Assembly: GCA_023422485.1 (NCBI GenBank)
Contig: JAGTAM010000589.1
Span: 1 to 7,121 of the forward strand
From: Pseudomonadota bacterium
Lineage (GTDB): Bacteria; Pseudomonadota; Alphaproteobacteria; Rhizobiales; Beijerinckiaceae
Direction of reading: 5' to 3'
Length of the DNA: 7,121 bases
In this document: positions 6,951 through 7,121 of the stretch, one piece after another
Layout: each line of letters begins with the position of its first letter
Numbering within the stretch: position 1 is the first letter of the stretch
Made by a program: the position numbers and the translations under genes
The notes under the pieces: generated by a model
The model's database searches: none
Told to the model about the DNA's origin: nothing
The model's input: the letters and a program-made list of their open reading frames with translations, nothing else

Positions 6951-7011
6951 GCGCCCGATCCCGGCAGGACATGGTCGAGAACACGATGCAGACACGGCGC
7001 GGCCCCTTCGC

Positions 7012-7121
7012 ATGAGCGTCACCACTGTTCTCTCCGAAGAGCCTGAGGCGACGGCCGCCCCCGCGCGTCGAGCCGCCCTTCTCGGCGGCGGCGCGCGGCT
7101 CGCGCTCGGCCTGCTGCTGCC
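7012..7121 (+). CDS. Start of a probable ABC transporter permease (truncated by the window edge)
   Basis: The last 110 bases are open from the ATG at 7012 with no stop. The 36 visible residues begin MSVTTVLSEEPEATAAPARR, a polar Ala/Pro/Glu-rich N-terminus, and continue into AALLGGGARLALGLLLP, where a first membrane segment seems to begin. SsuC/TauC-type permeases commonly start this way, and the partner of the binding protein at 5335 would be expected here. The identification therefore rests mainly on context. This ATG is the first start codon in its frame after the exporter stop. It overlaps the stop of a 14-codon frame (ATGA at 7012-7015), and no clear Shine-Dalgarno precedes it. The ATPase subunit would lie beyond the window. 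Confidence 0.55.
   Translation, partial: MSVTTVLSEEPEATAAPARRAALLGGGARLALGLLL

Noticed and set aside
1..7121. Mobile elements, CRISPR arrays, tRNA/rRNA genes, or a defence or toxin system
   Set aside because: Reading both strands gave no transposase, regular repeats with spacers, structural RNA motif or defence domain. The window is ordinary core and transport genes.

Overview
The window looks like a core chromosomal segment of a high-GC alphaproteobacterium of the Rhizobiales type, most likely Methylobacterium/Methylorubrum or a close relative. The basis is GC-rich codon use, a GlnD sequence of rhizobial character (HHYTVDEHLL, LLHDIAKGRPEDHS and YLVEPNVKDGKGGLRDL blocks), and the kdsB-pheA gene order seen in many alphaproteobacteria. 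The genus is an inference from remembered family sequences and was not tested by a search.

Layout. Positions 9-1626 (+ strand) hold kdsB (CMP-Kdo synthetase, lipopolysaccharide core) and pheA (prephenate dehydratase with a C-terminal ACT domain, phenylalanine synthesis), 16 bases apart and probably one transcript. A GC-rich hairpin with A and T tracts at 1639-1670 lies between pheA and the convergent grpE and probably terminates both. Positions 1693-5174 (- strand) hold grpE (nucleotide exchange factor of DnaK) and, upstream of it, glnD (PII uridylyltransferase/uridylyl-removing enzyme, the nitrogen sensor). The 92-base gap between them has a promoter-like site for grpE. Positions 5175-5334 form a divergent control region with an AT-rich core.

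From 5335 to the end (+ strand) runs a transport operon: an SsuA/NMT1-type periplasmic binding protein with a signal peptide, a LysE/RhtB-family membrane exporter 8 bases after it, and the first 36 codons of a further gene that is probably the ABC permease, cut by the window edge. The first and third genes would belong to one importer. The LysE-type exporter in the middle is an unusual insertion.

I see no mobile element, CRISPR array, tRNA or rRNA, and no clearly new system. The points worth checking are the GlnD start and the overlapping divergent promoters, the exporter placed inside an uptake operon, the grpE promoter, and the two-way terminator.
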